Below the pieces are notes generated by a model. That model saw only the letters and a program-made list of their open reading frames with translations. It ran no database searches and was not told the DNA's origin. This document shows positions 62,064 to 64,000 of a stretch of DNA of 64,000 bases, piece after piece. Both the position numbers and the translations under genes were made by a program. The first letter of the stretch is position 1. Each line of letters begins with the position of its first letter. Source of the DNA: Bradyrhizobium sp. WSM471 (GTDB taxonomy: Bacteria > Pseudomonadota > Alphaproteobacteria > Rhizobiales > Xanthobacteraceae); NCBI RefSeq assembly GCF_000244915.1, contig NZ_CM001442.1, positions 3,720,001-3,784,000 of the forward strand. The letters run 5' to 3'.

Positions 62064-63286
62064 CAGCGGTCGCCGTCATCGGCGCCGGCCCTGCTGGGCT
62101 GATGGCGGCCGAAGTGCTCGCGCAGGGCGGTGCTCGTGTCACCGTCTACGATTCCATGCCATCCGCGGGCCGCAAATTCCTGATGGCCGGCCGCGGCGGA
62201 CTCAATCTCACCCACAGCGAACCGCTGCCGCAGTTCATCACGCGCTATCGCGAGGCGGCGCCGAGACTGCAGGCTGCGATCGAAGCGTTTTCGCCTGACT
62301 CGCTGCGTGCCTGGAGCGAGGCGCTGGGCGAGCCGACCTTTGTCGGCTCCAGCGGGCGTGTGTTTCCGAAAGCGTTCAAGGCATCGCCATTGCTGCGGGC
62401 GTGGCTGCGGCGCCTCGATGCTGCCGGCGTGCGCTTTGCCTTTCGGCAGCGCTGGATGGGCTGGGACCGGGACGGACGGCTGGTCTTTGACCCGCCCGGC
62501 AGCGGCGCTACCGTCGCCGCGGACGCCACAGTGCTGGCACTCGGCGGCGCCAGCTGGCCGCGACTAGGCTCCGATGGCGGCTGGACGACGATCCTGGCCG
62601 ACAAAGGCGTTGCGATCTCGACGCTGCGGCCAGCGAACTCCGGCTTCACAGTCGCATGGTCCGAAATCTTCCGCACGCGCTTCGAAGGCCAGCCACTCAA
62701 GGGCATTACGCTGTCCTTCGGCCCACACCGGGCGCGCGGCGAGGCCATGATCACAAGCGGCGGGATCGAGGGCGGGGCGATCTATGCGCTGTCGGCCGAA
62801 CTGCGCGAGGCGATCGCGGCGAACGGCGAAGCGGTCCTGCATGTCGCCTTGCGGCCGGATGTCGATCATGGCGAACTCGTCAAACGCCTGTCCGCATCGC
62901 GCGGCAAGCAATCGTTCTCCAACTTCCTGCGCAAGGCTGCGCAGCTGTCGCCGGTCGCAGTCGGGCTGTTGCAGGAAGCCGCCATCAGTGCCGGCCAGTC
63001 GTTGTCGGCCGTGTCGGCCGAAGGTTTGGCGGAGCTCATTAACGCCGTGCCGATCAAGCTCACGGGCGTAGCGCCGATCGCGCGCGCGATCTCCAGCGCC
63101 GGCGGGATTTCTCTCGATGAACTCGACTCGGACTTCATGATCCGCAAGCTGCCGGGCGTGTTCGCGGCCGGTGAGATGCTGGACTGGGAGGCGCCGACCG
63201 GTGGCTATTTGCTTCAGGCCTCGTTCGCGACGGGGGCTGCGGCGGGCAGGGGCGTGTTGCGACGGCTCGCCCTGAAGGACGGGTAG
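62060..63286 (+). CDS. HI0933/BaiN-like flavoprotein (TIGR03862 type)
   Basis: A 408-residue FAD protein of the HI0933 group. The dinucleotide motif GAGPAGLMAAEVL lies at the very N-terminus, GRKFLMAGRGGLNLTHSE follows, and the C-terminal GEMLDWEAPTGGYLLQASFATG is characteristic. There is no ATG, GTG or TTG in frame before the FAD motif that suits it; the CTG at 62060, overlapping the SDR stop as CTGA, is the best start. The function of the family is poorly known. Confidence 0.8.
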   Translation: MTAVAVIGAGPAGLMAAEVLAQGGARVTVYDSMPSAGRKFLMAGRGGLNLTHSEPLPQFITRYREAAPRLQAAIEAFSPDSLRAWSEALGEPTFVGSSGRVFPKAFKASPLLRAWLRRLDAAGVRFAFRQRWMGWDRDGRLVFDPPGSGATVAADATVLALGGASWPRLGSDGGWTTILADKGVAISTLRPANSGFTVAWSEIFRTRFEGQPLKGITLSFGPHRARGEAMITSGGIEGGAIYALSAELREAIAANGEAVLHVALRPDVDHGELVKRLSASRGKQSFSNFLRKAAQLSPVAVGLLQEAAISAGQSLSAVSAEGLAELINAVPIKLTGVAPIARAISSAGGISLDELDSDFMIRKLPGVFAAGEMLDWEAPTGGYLLQASFATGAAAGRGVLRRLALKDG

Positions 63287-63315
63287 AGCGCACGCTCCAC
63301 CCATCCCACGGAGCC

Positions 63316-64000
63316 CTACCTCAGTTTTCCCCGTGCCGCCACCGGCAGCGTGCCGATGATCTCCTCACCGCGCACCATCACCACTTCGTCCATCATGTTG
63401 ACGACGACGCAGACATGATTGGGCACGACCCGCACGACGTCGCCGACATTGGGCCGGGTGTTGCTGCGGGAGAGGTCGAGGAAGCCGTGCTCTTCGGCGA
63501 AGCGTGCGATCTTCGCTTCGGGGTGCTCGAGGATGAGGCCGTGGCCGTCGAGGCCGCCGGTGTCCGTCGTCAGAGTCTTCGAGCCCGCGTCGAGGATGCC
63601 GCGCTCAGGCGCGGCGCGGCTGACCACCGTCGAATAGATGTGCAGCGCGCAGTCATCCCAGGTGGCGACGCCCGCCGCGACCTGCATGCGGTCGTTATAG
63701 ATGTAGGTGCCGAAGCGGTGCTCGGTGCCGCCCTTGAGCTTGCCGAGATTCTTCAGGTTCGGCGTTCCGCCGGTCGAGACGATTTTTGCATCCAGCCCGT
63801 GCGCGCGCACGCCGGCCAGAGCTTCGTCATAGAATTTTTGCGCGTCCACCCAGCCGGTCTCGGTCGGATACATCATGAAGCCAGCGAATTGCAGTCCCTT
63901 GGATGCAGCAATCTCTTGCGCCAGCGCAATCGCCTCGGCGGGCGTTTCGACGCCGGCGCGCTTGCGTCCTGTGTCGCATTCGACCACGACCGACAGCGGT
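63316..64000 (-). CDS. D-threonine aldolase-like PLP enzyme, C-terminal part (5' end outside window)
   Basis: The frame stays open to the end of the window, so the N-terminus with the PLP lysine is missing; about 228 residues remain. They show the alanine-racemase-like barrel end (STGGTPNLKNLG, GTEHRFGTYIYNDR) and the D-serine dehydratase/D-threonine aldolase C-terminal domain, with metal-ligand candidates in PNHVCVVVNMMDE. Such enzymes cleave D-3-hydroxy amino acids to glycine and an aldehyde, or deaminate D-serine. It converges with the flavoprotein gene, 29 bases apart. Confidence 0.85.
   Translation of the reverse strand, partial: PLSVVVECDTGRKRAGVETPAEAIALAQEIAASKGLQFAGFMMYPTETGWVDAQKFYDEALAGVRAHGLDAKIVSTGGTPNLKNLGKLKGGTEHRFGTYIYNDRMQVAAGVATWDDCALHIYSTVVSRAAPERGILDAGSKTLTTDTGGLDGHGLILEHPEAKIARFAEEHGFLDLSRSNTRPNVGDVVRVVPNHVCVVVNMMDEVVMVRGEEIIGTLPVAARGKLR

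Overview
The window looks like chromosomal sequence from a free-living or symbiotic alphaproteobacterium of the Bradyrhizobium/Nitrobacteraceae type. The basis is high GC throughout, dense runs of short overlapping operons, many ABC and TRAP uptake systems, many CoA-ester catabolic genes, and dispersed intergenic palindromes of the kind common in that group. The assignment is from gene style and memory of the families; no search was run. I see no rRNA, tRNA, CRISPR array, insertion sequence or phage genes.

Layout. (1) 1-4.2 kb: the 3' part of a TonB-dependent siderophore receptor followed by a PiuC-type Fe(II)/2-oxoglutarate hydroxylase, exbB, exbD and tonB, a self-contained outer-membrane iron-uptake operon. 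(2) 4.2-5.9 kb: a small membrane protein, a site-2 (M50) protease and a GFA-fold zinc protein. (3) 5.9-17.9 kb: a sugar/sugar-acid catabolic locus arranged around a LacI-type repressor. Leftward genes encode an IlvD/Edd dehydratase and two SDR dehydrogenases. Rightward genes encode a complete carbohydrate ABC importer, a DenD-like dehydrogenase, a PfkB sugar kinase and a KDPG-type aldolase. Two matching palindromic operators lie in the locus. (4) 18-22.3 kb: a thiolase, a small coiled-coil protein, then a translationally coupled CoA-transferase / cysteine-less thiolase-like protein / DUF35 protein set. (5) 22.5-23.7 kb: a tiny membrane ORF, a carboxymuconolactone-decarboxylase-like protein and a MazG-like protein.

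(6) 23.7-31.8 kb: a TAXI-type TRAP transporter whose operon ends in a three-domain glutaminase (glutaminase-STAS-cyclic-nucleotide domain), next to a lone biotin carrier, an IclR regulator and a carboxyltransferase subunit without a biotin carboxylase. (7) 31.9-37.4 kb: a tiny membrane ORF, a GMC oxidoreductase, and a KaiC-like double-ATPase overlapped by a hybrid histidine kinase. (8) 37.4-42.9 kb: a polar amino-acid ABC importer plus a class V aminotransferase, divergent from a second IclR regulator. (9) 43-49 kb: patatin-like lipase, acetoacetate decarboxylase, CorA-type metal transporter, OprB-type porin, MFS permease. (10) 49-52.6 kb: acetyl-CoA acetyltransferase, enoyl-CoA hydratase, hotdog thioesterase and a TetR regulator, with shared TATGAT/ATCATA palindromes in front of the metabolic genes. 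(11) 52.8-58.5 kb: a LysR regulator divergent from a valine-degradation operon (mmsA, acyl-CoA dehydrogenase, 3-hydroxyisobutyryl-CoA hydrolase, mmsB). (12) 58.6-64 kb: acyl-CoA synthetase, MaoC hydratase, an SDR 3-hydroxyacyl-CoA dehydrogenase, a HI0933-type flavoprotein that appears to start at CTG, and the C-terminal part of a D-threonine-aldolase-like enzyme cut by the window edge.

The overall theme is scavenging and oxidation of organic acids, sugars, amino acids and acyl-CoAs. The parts most worth a second look are the KaiC-like/histidine-kinase pair, the TAXI-TRAP/multidomain-glutaminase operon with the adjacent incomplete biotin enzyme, the cysteine-less thiolase/DUF35 pair, and several well-formed operator palindromes.
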